NCBI GenBank assembly: GCA_030689845.1
Contig: JAUYHV010000203.1
Location: 1 to 22,149, forward strand
From: Dehalococcoidia bacterium
Lineage (GTDB): Bacteria; Chloroflexota; Dehalococcoidia; JACQUA01
Reading direction: 5' to 3'
DNA length: 22,149 nucleotides
Shown here: positions 14,834 to 22,149 of the stretch, one piece after another
How the letters are laid out: each line of letters opens with the position of its first letter
How positions within the stretch are numbered: the stretch's first letter is position 1
The notes under the pieces: generated by a model
The model's input: the letters and a program-made list of their open reading frames with translations, nothing else
The model's database searches: none
Told to the model about the DNA's origin: nothing
Translations under genes and position numbers: made by a program

Positions 14834-15000
14834 TTGTCTGAATAATAAACGGATAGAGCCGAAAAATTATATTAGGTACTTTGATATACTCGTAAGAGTC
14901 GAGATATTTATTATCCGGGATTCAGACAAATCCAAAATGACGATTTAGCCTCCCATATAACGCAGGGCATCGGTAGTACTCCTCAATCTCAACTAAGGAG
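14834..15000 (+). promoter_or_regulatory. Structured 5' leader of the sensor kinase gene
   Basis: Within the predicted leader, TTGTCTGAAT (14834-14843) pairs perfectly with ATTCAGACAA (14920-14929). After an internal loop the helix resumes as CGGATA (14850-14855)/TATCCG (14912-14917). An inner hairpin can form from ACTC/GAGT with a GTAA loop near 14890. Further down, CTCCT (14979-14983) can pair with the ribosome site AGGAG (14996-15000), which would hide it; a second pyrimidine run, GCCTCCC near 14948-14954, could compete. This looks like a leader that might regulate translation. No known riboswitch class was recognised. Confidence 0.4.
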
Positions 15001-15006
15001 AGAACA

Positions 15007-17007
15007 TTGAAACTCCAGTTAAAAGTGCCTCTCCTGGTAACCCTGATTTTGACTGTCTTTGGTTTAATTTCAGGGGGGGCGATGCTATATTTTCAAAGGA
15101 CAGCCAGCATAACTCAATTTCAGCGGATGGCAATATCGCTGACAAGGGCAGTGCAGGGGTCCCTGGAACAAGGTATGTTGATGGGTGAACTCGGGTATAC
15201 CCGGGAGGCGATGGTCAGGATTACAGAGGAAGAAATGGTTAACCATGTTGTCCTCTACTCCTCTGACGGCAAAATTGCTGCCTCCAGCGGGGAATCCGAG
15301 TTCGGCATAACGGAGGACACCGATGAGATCCGGCGGGTCATGCAATCGGCCGAGGTTTCTATGCAGAACGAGAGACGAAACGGGCACCGGGAACTCCGGG
15401 TTGTTACTCCCGTTCTCAATAAACCGGAATGTCAAGGTTGTCATGATCCTGGAATGAAGGTTCTGGGTGCGATTAAAGTCGGCCTGAATGTTACTTCCAT
15501 AGATAACCAGGCAAGGCAACAAACCATGCTACTGGGTGTAGCGGGAGGATTGACACTTCTAATTATTGGAGGCGGTCTTGCCTTTGCACTTAAAAGGGCG
15601 GTCTTGAACCCTCTTTCCCGATTAGCAGAATCGGCGCAAACCCTTTCCAGGGGTGATTACACCGTCAGGGCAAGGAAAGATACCGACGATGAAATCGGTA
15701 CGCTTGCCCAGGCTTTTAACGAACTGGCTGGAAGTGTCGAACAGCGTACCCGGGAACTCGAAGTGTCAAGGCAGGAACTGGCGAGATGGAACATGGACCT
15801 GGAAGATAAAGTCCAGCAAAGAACCGGGGAATTATCTGCCTTGAATGCAATTGTCACGACCATAAACCAGTCCCTTGATTTAGACAGGATACTGAACGAC
15901 GCTTTAACCAAGATATTAACAGTTCTGGACATAGAGGCGGGTGCAGTACACCTGCTGGATGAGAAATCAGGATTGCTGGTTATGATGGTCCACAGGAGGC
16001 TGTCGCCGGACTTTGCTAAAAAAATAAATAAACTGAAACTGGGTGATGGTGTTGTTGGGAGGGTAGCTCAATCAGGAGAGCCGATAATTGTCAACGATGT
16101 TACGGCTGGTCCGAGGACTACTGTTATCGAGGGGGAAACCGGGGTATTCCAGGCATATATCAGTCTGCCGGTTCAATCAAGAAACCGGGTGTTAGGTACC
16201 CTGAGCCTTGCCAGTTATACGCCAAATAAATTTGACGCGGAGACCCTGCGATTGTTGTCGGCCACCGGGGAGGCTATCGGCATCGCCGTAGATAATGCCA
16301 GAGGCGCACAAAGCCTTGAAGAAGCAAATAAGATCCGGGAGAATTTGCTGGAAAAACTGATTTCAGCCCAGGAAGAGGAGCGCCGCAGAATAGCCCGGGA
16401 ACTGCATGATGAGGCCTGTCAGTCCATGGCTGCCCTGGCCATTAATCTGGAAACGATTGCTGATTCCTTGCCGGAGAAATACCACAGTGCCAGGCAAAAG
16501 CTAAGGACTCTCAAGGAGCGGGCAATTCAGACGGCGGAAGGTATACGCAACCTGGCGTTGGAACTGCGGCCAAGCATATTGGATGACCTCGGTCTGTTTA
16601 ATGCCATAGACTGGTATGCCAAAGGTTACCTGGTCAAACGGGGTATAGACGTCAAAATCGACGCCGACCATTCCAAAATGAAACTGCCTCCATATACTGA
16701 AACAATGTTGTTCAGGATTATTCAGGAAGCCCTGACAAATGTTGGAAAACATGCGGAAGCCACTAAAGTCAGGGTACGCATGCGCGGAGATACCTCGCGG
16801 TTCATCGTGGAAGTAGAGGATAACGGGAAGGGGTTTGATGTGGAGGCAGCTTTAAAAAAGGAAGGTGTAAGGCAAAACCTGGGTTTACACGGTATGTCGG
16901 AAAGGGCAACATTGTTAGGTGGTAGTTTCAACATCAGTTCTGAACCGGGAAAAGGGACAACTGTACATGTCGAAGTACCATTACCAGGAGGGAAAAATGC
17001 CAATTGA
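15007..17007 (+). CDS. Membrane sensor histidine kinase (NarX-like) with a haem-c motif
   Basis: A 666-residue membrane kinase. A transmembrane helix at about 7-29 is followed by an extracytoplasmic sensor of some 140 residues ending in CQGCH (Cys142, Cys145, His146), a classic covalent haem-c site. A second helix lies at about 173-197, then HAMP (198-250), a coiled coil, and a GAF domain (about 278-428). The kinase core is HisKA_3, with phospho-accepting His467 in RRRIARELHDEACQS, then a NarX-type ATPase with EALTNVGKHA, VEDNGKGFD and GLHGMSERA. It probably senses redox state or a small ligand through haem and phosphorylates the next gene product. The TTG start at 15007 has AGGAG 6 bases upstream. 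The stop overlaps the regulator start by 11 bases. Confidence 0.93.
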   Translation: MKLQLKVPLLVTLILTVFGLISGGAMLYFQRTASITQFQRMAISLTRAVQGSLEQGMLMGELGYTREAMVRITEEEMVNHVVLYSSDGKIAASSGESEFGITEDTDEIRRVMQSAEVSMQNERRNGHRELRVVTPVLNKPECQGCHDPGMKVLGAIKVGLNVTSIDNQARQQTMLLGVAGGLTLLIIGGGLAFALKRAVLNPLSRLAESAQTLSRGDYTVRARKDTDDEIGTLAQAFNELAGSVEQRTRELEVSRQELARWNMDLEDKVQQRTGELSALNAIVTTINQSLDLDRILNDALTKILTVLDIEAGAVHLLDEKSGLLVMMVHRRLSPDFAKKINKLKLGDGVVGRVAQSGEPIIVNDVTAGPRTTVIEGETGVFQAYISLPVQSRNRVLGTLSLASYTPNKFDAETLRLLSATGEAIGIAVDNARGAQSLEEANKIRENLLEKLISAQEEERRRIARELHDEACQSMAALAINLETIADSLPEKYHSARQKLRTLKERAIQTAEGIRNLALELRPSILDDLGLFNAIDWYAKGYLVKRGIDVKIDADHSKMKLPPYTETMLFRIIQEALTNVGKHAEATKVRVRMRGDTSRFIVEVEDNGKGFDVEAALKKEGVRQNLGLHGMSERATLLGGSFNISSEPGKGTTVHVEVPLPGGKNAN

Positions 17008-17656
17008 AAAGATCAAGGTTTTCTTAACGGATGATCACATCATTTTAAGGGAAGGTATCAGGTCACTCTTGAAAAAGGTTCCTGACATGGAACTTGTGGG
17101 AGAGGCTGGTGAAGGGGCGGAGGCAGTAAAAAAGGTCGAGCATTTAAAACCTGACGTGGTGTTGATGGATATAACTATGCCGGGATTAAACGGACTGGAA
17201 GCTACACGGCAAATATTGAAAAAGAATCCTCAAATAAAGGTGCTGATATTAACGATGCATGAAACCGGCCAGTACTTGTCACAGATGTTACAGGTTGGAG
17301 CTTCCGGATACGTGGTAAAAACTACCGCGTCCACCGAGTTAATTGCTGCCATAAGGTCAGTCTTCCAGGGAGATGTGTACCTTTATCCCTCCATAACCCG
17401 GATGCTGGTTGAAGATTATTTGCACACGGTGAAAACCGGGGAAGGACGAACCAGTTACGAGGGACTGACCAGCCGCGAACGAGAAATATTGATGTATATT
17501 GCCGAGGACAGGAAGAATAAGGAAATTGCCGATATCCTGGGTATAAGTGTAAGGACGGTTCAAGCTCACAGGACCAATTTAATGGACAAGCTCGGGGCCC
17601 ATGACCGTACCGAGCTTGTTAAATATGCTATCAGCAAAGGCATTATCGATATCTGA
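16997..17656 (+). CDS. NarL/LuxR-family response regulator
   Basis: A 219-residue two-domain regulator. The receiver domain (about 5-122) keeps all key residues: Asp12 and Asp13, phospho-acceptor Asp58 in VVLMDITMPG, Thr86 and Lys108. The C-terminal LuxR-type helix-turn-helix has LTSREREILMYIAEDRKNKE and the recognition helix in VRTVQAHRTNLMDKL. It should bind DNA once phosphorylated by the haem-motif kinase encoded just upstream. Start ATG 16997 was chosen because it lies within the kinase 3' end behind AGGAGGG and matches the usual receiver start; a longer open frame from 16919 is not needed. The overlap suggests coupled translation. A strong terminator follows. Likely targets are the cytochrome complex genes downstream, an inference from position only. 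Confidence 0.95.
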   Translation: MPIEKIKVFLTDDHIILREGIRSLLKKVPDMELVGEAGEGAEAVKKVEHLKPDVVLMDITMPGLNGLEATRQILKKNPQIKVLILTMHETGQYLSQMLQVGASGYVVKTTASTELIAAIRSVFQGDVYLYPSITRMLVEDYLHTVKTGEGRTSYEGLTSREREILMYIAEDRKNKEIADILGISVRTVQAHRTNLMDKLGAHDRTELVKYAISKGIIDI

Positions 17657-17689
17657 TGCCCGCTCTATACCGCTGACTTAGTTATTAAA

Positions 17690-17945
17690 CTCAAGTCGTA
17701 TAAAGACACTACCGTTGGGTAGTGTCTTTTTTTATTTCAGGGTGTATTGGGATATTAGTCGCAGGGATGGTATTTTGACTCATTTTCCAGGAAAAGCATT
17801 GTAGCTCTAAGCTCCTCGCTCTATGCATAGGAGTTAGTTACCAACTTCAAACTGTATAAAGACACTATCCAGGGGTAATGCACTTTATTTATTCCAGGAT
17901 GTATCGGGTTATGAGCTGGAGGGATGGTATTTTGACTCTATTCCC
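17690..17945 (+). repeat. Decayed direct duplication of the terminator region
   Basis: Two related segments of about 100 bases, roughly 17690-17790 and 17845-17945, are offset by 156-157 bases. Shared blocks are TAAAGACACTA (17701 and 17857), a TTTATTTnnnnAGGnTGTAT block, and the exact 17-mer GGGATGGTATTTTGACT (17764-17780 and 17921-17937). The first copy has the working terminator; the second has a damaged hairpin (CACTATCC, then GGGGTAATGCACTTT). The gene-free stretch 17657-18039 holds this duplication, an inverted repeat TTAATG (17952-17957)/CATTAA (17967-17972), and no convincing promoter for the downstream operon, although one should be here. Confidence 0.7.
17702..17733 (+). terminator. 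Strong rho-independent terminator after the two-component operon
   Basis: A perfect 12-bp stem AAAGACACTACC (17702-17713)/GGTAGTGTCTTT (17718-17729) with a GTTG loop runs into seven T residues (17727-17733). Confidence 0.92.
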
Positions 17946-18039
17946 AAGAGATTAATGCCATTATATCATTAAAGCGGGACGAAAATTCACCGGGAAAAAC
18001 ACCGATTCGAGAGATTATTAAAGGAAGGAGGAATATAAA

Positions 18040-18297
18040 ATGACAGGCTATATCGGAGGTCAATGGGTTGAAGGGGGTTTTTACATTAAACATCCCGGCT
18101 GGAAGATGGAGACTATTGCCGGAGAGAGTGGTTGCTTGCCGGATCAAAAGGGGGCAAGGTACAGCAAAGTTCCTTTACCGGTCGTTATGGTAGCAGGACC
18201 TTTCGTGGGGTTGGCTTACATAATCTTCTCTCCCATCGTGTTCGTCTTTGCTATTGTTTATATCTTCGTTAAGCGGATATTTGGGAAGGCAAAATAA
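18040..18297 (+). CDS. Small single-span membrane protein of unknown function
   Basis: An 85-residue protein that I do not recognise. The first 45 residues are polar, with the odd aromatic/glycine segment GGFYIKHPGWKME and a single Cys32; residues about 46-78 form one long hydrophobic span, ending in a basic tail KRIFGKAK, which suggests an N-out or loosely N-terminal soluble domain with the tail in the cytoplasm. No haem or Fe-S motif is present. A near-perfect ribosome site, AAGGAAGGAGG, lies just before the ATG, so the gene is probably real and well translated. It is the first gene of the cytochrome/Fe-S/NrfD group and may be an accessory or assembly subunit of that complex; this is inference from position. 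Confidence 0.75.
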   Translation: MTGYIGGQWVEGGFYIKHPGWKMETIAGESGCLPDQKGARYSKVPLPVVMVAGPFVGLAYIIFSPIVFVFAIVYIFVKRIFGKAK

Positions 18298-18334
18298 AAA
18301 TGGTTTTAAAAAAATATAATCCAGCGAGGGTGAA

Positions 18335-19147
18335 ATGAATACCCTTTTAGAATTTATGTCTGTAACCAAAGGAATGGAATACCTGATAGCAATAGCTTTC
18401 ATATTCGGGTTCCTTGCTTTCTGGCAGTTGTTGAATTACCGGGGGAAGGGGCTGGCAATGCGAATCATCCCTCTTATCGTGGTAGCCCTGGGAGTCGCCG
18501 GTCTGGCTTCTACCCTCTACTCCCCCGAAATTGCAGCTCCCACAGCCGAGGCGACGGTTGAAAAGCCTTTGCTAAGCTCGGCGGTACTGGTAGAGATGTA
18601 TGGGCCGGCCCATTTTGACCATGAACTCCACCAGAAAAAAGTGGTTGGCTGCGTTGTGTGCCACCATTATAGCGGAAACGAATTCCCTCCCTGCAACGAG
18701 TGTCATGGCGCCTCTTTCGACCCGGCCAATTTAAACAAACCGGGTATCGCTCATGTTTACCATCTGCGCTGTATCAGCTGCCATAAGGAAAATCAGAAGG
18801 GCCCCGTTGAGTGCACAGGCTGCCATACCCGGGCAGCTATCCCACCCCTTTCCATATCCCATCCGTTAGCCGGCAGAGGCAACTGCCTGAGTTGCCACGG
18901 GGCAGTAATTCCAGGAGTTCCCGGGCTGCCTGCGGATCACGGTAACGGGGTTACAAATGGCCAATGTGAGTTGTGCCACAAGGCCAAGGTGGAAGAGGCT
19001 GTGGCGAGTAATAAGCTTCCCCATAAAGTCGCGGGGCACGAGGATTGCCTGATGTGTCATGGAGAAGAAATCGGGGGTATTACCAAAGTGCCTGCTGATC
19101 ATGCCGGCAGGACAAACGATACCTGCCAGCTTTGTCACATATATTAG
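18335..19147 (+). CDS. Membrane-anchored octahaem cytochrome c
   Basis: A 270-residue cytochrome with eight CxxCH motifs between residue 106 and the C-terminus: CVVCH, CNECH, CISCH, CTGCH, CLSCH, CELCH, CLMCH and CQLCH. The first four are spaced like cytochrome c3/c7 modules, with nearby FDHELH and HVYH histidines able to be sixth ligands; the last four look like a repeated pair. Instead of a cleaved signal the N-terminus has two hydrophobic spans (about 15-34 and 42-61), so the haem part should be tethered outside the membrane. It would shuttle electrons with the Fe-S and NrfD-type subunits encoded next. ATG 18335 has GAGGGTGA just upstream; a start at Met8 is possible. The next gene begins 16 bases after the stop. 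Confidence 0.93.
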   Translation: MNTLLEFMSVTKGMEYLIAIAFIFGFLAFWQLLNYRGKGLAMRIIPLIVVALGVAGLASTLYSPEIAAPTAEATVEKPLLSSAVLVEMYGPAHFDHELHQKKVVGCVVCHHYSGNEFPPCNECHGASFDPANLNKPGIAHVYHLRCISCHKENQKGPVECTGCHTRAAIPPLSISHPLAGRGNCLSCHGAVIPGVPGLPADHGNGVTNGQCELCHKAKVEEAVASNKLPHKVAGHEDCLMCHGEEIGGITKVPADHAGRTNDTCQLCHIY

Positions 19148-19163
19148 AAGGGTTGAAAATATA

Positions 19164-20180
19164 ATGGAAAAAAAGCTGGACGTAAAAACCACAAATAAAT
19201 GTAAGCCCCGTTCTATACTTAGTCCAGACTTGAGCACAGTCAAAATCAGCCGGAGGGGTTTCCTGAAGGGTAACGCGGCATTGGCAGGCGCCCTTCTTCT
19301 CTGGGATGCTCTGGGCGAACCCGCTAAAGGTCTTGCCCGGGAGATTAACGGTTGGCCGGACCGGTATGGAATGCTGACTGATCTAACCCGTTGTTTTGGC
19401 TGCCGGATTTGTGAGAAAGCTTGTAACAAGGCAAACGATTTAGAGCCTCCGGCAACACCCTTCGAGGACAAATCAGTCTTTGAGGAGAAGAGAAGGGTTA
19501 ATGCCCATACAAATGAGACTTACACAGTAGTAAACCGCTATGCCGACCCTAAAACCGGGGAGCCCGTTTATCGTAAAGTGCAGTGTAACCACTGTGCCGA
19601 ACCTGCCTGTGCCTCTGCCTGTCCGGTAAGCGCATTAAAGAAGAGCCCGGATGGACCTGTGCTCTACAATGAGAACCTCTGTATCGGCTGCCGGTATTGC
19701 ATGACAGCCTGCCCTTTTTATGTGCCGGCTTTCGAATATTTTGATGCAGGCAGCCCGGCTATCCGGAAGTGCAGCATGTGCTACACCCGAAGGATTTCAA
19801 AGGGAGAGGTTCCCGCTTGCGCCTCTGAGTGTCCCGTGGAAGCCATTACCTTCGGTAAGAGAAGTGAATTGATAAAGCTGGCCAGGGAAAAAATCGTCCG
19901 CAATCCGGATAAATACATCGACCATATCTACGGTGAAAATGAATTCGGAGGCACTGACTGGCTTTATATCTCTGGCATCGCCTTTGAAGAGATGGATTTC
20001 CCATCGGATACCGGGACGACTCCATTACCGGAATTTACCAGAGAGTTCCTCTCTGCCGTTCCCCTTGTTCTGGTAATGTGGCCGGCTTTGTTCGGCGGTG
20101 TCTACCTTTTCTCAAAAAACCGCTCCAGGACTGCTGAAGCAGGAACGGAGAATACCAAGAAAGAAGGTAACCAGTCATGA
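19164..20180 (+). CDS. Tat-exported 4x[4Fe-4S] subunit with C-terminal anchor (HybA/HmcB type)
   Basis: A 338-residue electron-transfer subunit. The twin-arginine motif SRRGFLKG (Arg30, Arg31) precedes a hydrophobic stretch, indicating export in folded form. Four cysteine sets follow for [4Fe-4S] clusters: CFGCRICEKAC (from Cys77), CNHCAEPACASAC, CIGCRYCMTAC, and CSMC with CASEC. A C-terminal hydrophobic span at about 296-317 anchors the protein, as in HybA and HmcB. It likely passes electrons between the octahaem cytochrome and the membrane subunit. The upstream frame is open to 19059, overlapping the cytochrome gene, but ATG 19164 gives the proper Tat leader and has AGAAGGG about 12 bases before it. 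Its stop overlaps the next start by four bases (ATGA). Confidence 0.93.
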   Translation: MEKKLDVKTTNKCKPRSILSPDLSTVKISRRGFLKGNAALAGALLLWDALGEPAKGLAREINGWPDRYGMLTDLTRCFGCRICEKACNKANDLEPPATPFEDKSVFEEKRRVNAHTNETYTVVNRYADPKTGEPVYRKVQCNHCAEPACASACPVSALKKSPDGPVLYNENLCIGCRYCMTACPFYVPAFEYFDAGSPAIRKCSMCYTRRISKGEVPACASECPVEAITFGKRSELIKLAREKIVRNPDKYIDHIYGENEFGGTDWLYISGIAFEEMDFPSDTGTTPLPEFTREFLSAVPLVLVMWPALFGGVYLFSKNRSRTAEAGTENTKKEGNQS

Positions 20181-21406
20181 GCGAGTATACAAAGCAGATC
20201 GGTGCAGCCAGGAAAGGAGTCCCGGAAGAAGCAACTCAGGAATTGACCATGCCTCAATACCTGAAAAAATTAGCTACTCCTTTCAATATTGTTGCAGGGA
20301 TCATTGTCCTCGTAGGACTTGGCCTGATCGTGGTTCGCTATACCATGGGGTTGGGAGCGGTAACATCTGCATCCCAGGACCAACCCTGGGGATTGTTCCT
20401 TAACATCGGACTTTTCTCCGGCGTTCCGCTTTCAGCTTCAGGATTTGTTCTGGGTACTGTGGTATTTATTTTTGGCCTGAAGCATTATGAACCCGTTGTT
20501 AAGAATGCTGTTCTGCTGGGTTTCCTGGGTTACCTTTTTGCCGTTATTTTTTTACTAATAGACCTGGGCCGGCCGTGGAGGCTGCCCTATCCCATGGCCG
20601 TTTCCTTTGGCACGACCTCGGTACTGTTTCTTGTGGCCTGGCACGTAGCCCTCTACCTGTCCTGCCAGTTTCTTGAGTTCGTTCCCTCTTTATTTGAATG
20701 GGCTGGCTGGAAAGTTCTGCGAAGGTGGACTATAAAGCTGACCATCGGGCTTACCATATTTGGGATAATGCTTTCAACACTTCACCAATCGGCCCTGGGA
20801 GCGCTTTTTCTTCTTGCTCCAGGAAAACTCCATCCCCTGTGGTACACCCCGTATCTCCCCGTTCTATTCCTCAACTCCGCTATTGCCGGGGGACTGTGCC
20901 TGGTTATTTTCGTGACTTATCTTACCCGCAGATTTTTAAAAGAGCAGGCCGATGCTGAATACCTGGCAAGTATAGACAAAATCACCCTCGGTCTGGGTAA
21001 AGGAGTATCTTTAGTACTAATAACCTATTTCGCGGTCAAAATAATAGCCCTTGCCCATGGAAACCACTGGAGCTTACTGAACACGACTTATGGTTACTGG
21101 TACCTTGTTGAAATCCTGGGCTTTGTGCTGCTGCCAGGCATTCTTTTTGCCCTGGGAAGCCGGAGCAAAAATGTAGGGCTTGTACAATTTACGGCATTAT
21201 TGACCATTATAGGTGTGGTAATTAACCGGATAAACGTTTCGTTAATCGCTCTCAACTGGCAACTTCCGGAGCGGGAGTTTTTCGATTTGAGGGAATTTTT
21301 AATCGTCATCGGGGTTATCACCATTGAGGTCCTGGTTTACCGTTGGATTGTCAGCCACATGCCTATTCTTCGGAGGCATCCGGATTATGAAAACGAGCAC
21401 GAATAA
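20177..21406 (+). CDS. NrfD/HybB/HmcC-type integral membrane subunit
   Basis: A 409-residue polytopic protein with about ten hydrophobic spans after a soluble N-terminus of some 30 residues. Family marks are QPWGLFLNIGLFSGVPLSA, LIDLGRPWR, LSTLHQSALGALFLLAPGK and LNSAIAGG, as in HybB of hydrogenase-2 and HmcC of the sulfate-reducer Hmc complex. These subunits bind or react with quinone and hand electrons to a HybA/HmcB-type partner, the product of the gene upstream, with which it overlaps by four bases (translational coupling). No catalytic oxidoreductase subunit is encoded in the window, so the complex is probably a quinone-cytochrome conduit. No terminator follows, so the regulator downstream might share the transcript. 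Confidence 0.93.
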   Translation: MSEYTKQIGAARKGVPEEATQELTMPQYLKKLATPFNIVAGIIVLVGLGLIVVRYTMGLGAVTSASQDQPWGLFLNIGLFSGVPLSASGFVLGTVVFIFGLKHYEPVVKNAVLLGFLGYLFAVIFLLIDLGRPWRLPYPMAVSFGTTSVLFLVAWHVALYLSCQFLEFVPSLFEWAGWKVLRRWTIKLTIGLTIFGIMLSTLHQSALGALFLLAPGKLHPLWYTPYLPVLFLNSAIAGGLCLVIFVTYLTRRFLKEQADAEYLASIDKITLGLGKGVSLVLITYFAVKIIALAHGNHWSLLNTTYGYWYLVEILGFVLLPGILFALGSRSKNVGLVQFTALLTIIGVVINRINVSLIALNWQLPEREFFDLREFLIVIGVITIEVLVYRWIVSHMPILRRHPDYENEHE

Positions 21407-21532
21407 ATATGTTTGTAAAAAAGGCACAGCCCCATCCCGGCGCTATCTTGTTTTGTCCATACAAAGCTTGAACAAGTGCTTGAGATAGGGAGTTAATGTG
21501 TGCATATCTGAAGGAATCCAGGAGAAGATTGA

Positions 21533-22149
21533 ATGGTAAAGGTAAGAGTACTGGTGGCCGACGGAGAGTCCCTTCTCAGGGAAGGTATTTGTTCTTTACT
21601 GAACAAATGCGACGATATCGAAATTGTAGGAGAAGCCGGCGACGGGAAAAAGGCTATTGAAATGGTCCGGGATATAATACCAGACGTGGTGCTGTTAAAT
21701 ATTTCTATGCCGGTTGTGGACGGGGCTGAAGTGATACGCCACATCCAAAAGGAGAGTTACAGCACCAGGGTCCTGCTCCTCAGTCAATATGAAGACAGGG
21801 ACCGCATTTTGGAAGGTTTGAAAGCCGGGGCTTCGGGCTATATCCCCAGGCGGGCGACAGCGTCAGATTTAATATCCGCTATCCTGACCGTTCACAGGGG
21901 AAGCTATTATCTGCATCCATCCGTCGCCAGGACAATGGTGGATGACTACCTGGAGCTTATCAGGCACCCGGGGAGGTGCGACCCGTTTGAACGGCTGACG
22001 GATAAAGAAAAGGAAGTCCTCAGAATGATAGGAGAAGGTCGTAAGGGTGTTGAGATTGCCAGGCATCTTGGGATGGCCCCGAACACCGTTCTTGTCCACA
22101 GGACAAAAATTATGAAAAAGCTCGGGGTTCACAACCGGACGGAACTTAT
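21533..22149 (+). CDS. NarL-type regulator with degenerate receiver, 3' end cut off
   Basis: The frame from ATG 21533 is open to the window edge: 205 complete codons, so it is nearly full length. GGAG lies 8 bases before the start. It is a clear paralogue of the regulator at 16997-17656; both share a YLxPSxxRxxVxDYL linker and an HRTxxMxKLGxHxRTEL helix-turn-helix end. The receiver is not normal. The phospho-acceptor Asp is Asn56 (VVLLNISMP), the second acidic-pocket Asp is Gly11 (ADGES for DDH), and the conserved Lys is Arg106 (SGYIPR for SGYVVK). Only Asp10 and Ser84 remain. It should not be phosphorylated in the usual way. The DNA-binding half looks intact to the edge. It follows the cytochrome complex genes after 126 bases. 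Confidence 0.88.
   Translation, partial: MVKVRVLVADGESLLREGICSLLNKCDDIEIVGEAGDGKKAIEMVRDIIPDVVLLNISMPVVDGAEVIRHIQKESYSTRVLLLSQYEDRDRILEGLKAGASGYIPRRATASDLISAILTVHRGSYYLHPSVARTMVDDYLELIRHPGRCDPFERLTDKEKEVLRMIGEGRKGVEIARHLGMAPNTVLVHRTKIMKKLGVHNRTEL

Noticed and set aside
16919..16996. Longer start for the response regulator inside the kinase gene
   Set aside because: ATG 16997 has an AGGAGGG site and gives a normal receiver N-terminus; the 26 extra residues are a reading of the kinase coding region in another frame.

Overview
The window reads as chromosomal DNA of an anaerobic Gram-positive bacterium of the Bacillota, most like the respiratory or syntrophic clostridia (Peptococcaceae, Desulfotomaculum/Pelotomaculum, Thermincola type). 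The reasons are AGGAGG-like ribosome sites, several TTG/GTG starts, TTGACA-17-TATAAT-type promoters, a rpsU-yqeY pair, a small-type PurL, and multiheme cytochrome genes. The assignment is inference from gene content; no rRNA or other marker is present.

Layout, left to right. 1-1075 (+): the 3' end of recX, then rpsU and yqeY behind a strong sigma-A-type promoter and closed by a terminator. 1129-4113 (+): purQ and purL of purine synthesis, without purS. 4151-4307 (+): an apparent free-standing structured RNA with its own promoter, a 10-bp dyad over that promoter, a 11-bp closing stem and a T-tract. 4313-7842 (-): a GAF / PD-(D/E)XK-like / hypoxanthine phosphoribosyltransferase triple fusion and a divergent adenine deaminase, so purine salvage sits next to purine synthesis. 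7843-8273: a gene-free spacer with a MITE-like palindromic repeat. 8274-14541 (-): coaE, a stand-alone acyl-CoA synthetase (ADP-forming) alpha-type protein, a CoA-pyrophosphatase-type Nudix hydrolase, polA and mutM, read in that order. 14542-15006: an AT-rich divergent regulatory region with a promoter and a structured leader. 15007-17656 (+): a NarX/NarL-like two-component system whose sensor carries a periplasmic-side CxxCH haem-c motif. 17657-18039: its terminator and a decayed direct duplication. 18040-21406 (+): a small membrane protein, a membrane-anchored octahaem cytochrome c, a Tat-exported four-cluster ferredoxin-like subunit with a C-terminal anchor, and a NrfD/HybB-type quinone-reactive membrane subunit. 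21533-end (+): a second NarL-type regulator, cut by the window edge, whose receiver has lost the phospho-acceptor Asp.

The right-hand third can be read as one respiratory module. A haem-containing sensor kinase and its regulator would sense redox state or an electron acceptor and control a Hmc/Hyb-like membrane complex that moves electrons between the quinone pool and extracytoplasmic cytochrome. A second, apparently phosphorylation-blind regulator lies just downstream. The most unusual items are the unassigned small RNA, the triple-fusion HPRT, the degenerate receiver, and the structured leader of the sensor kinase.
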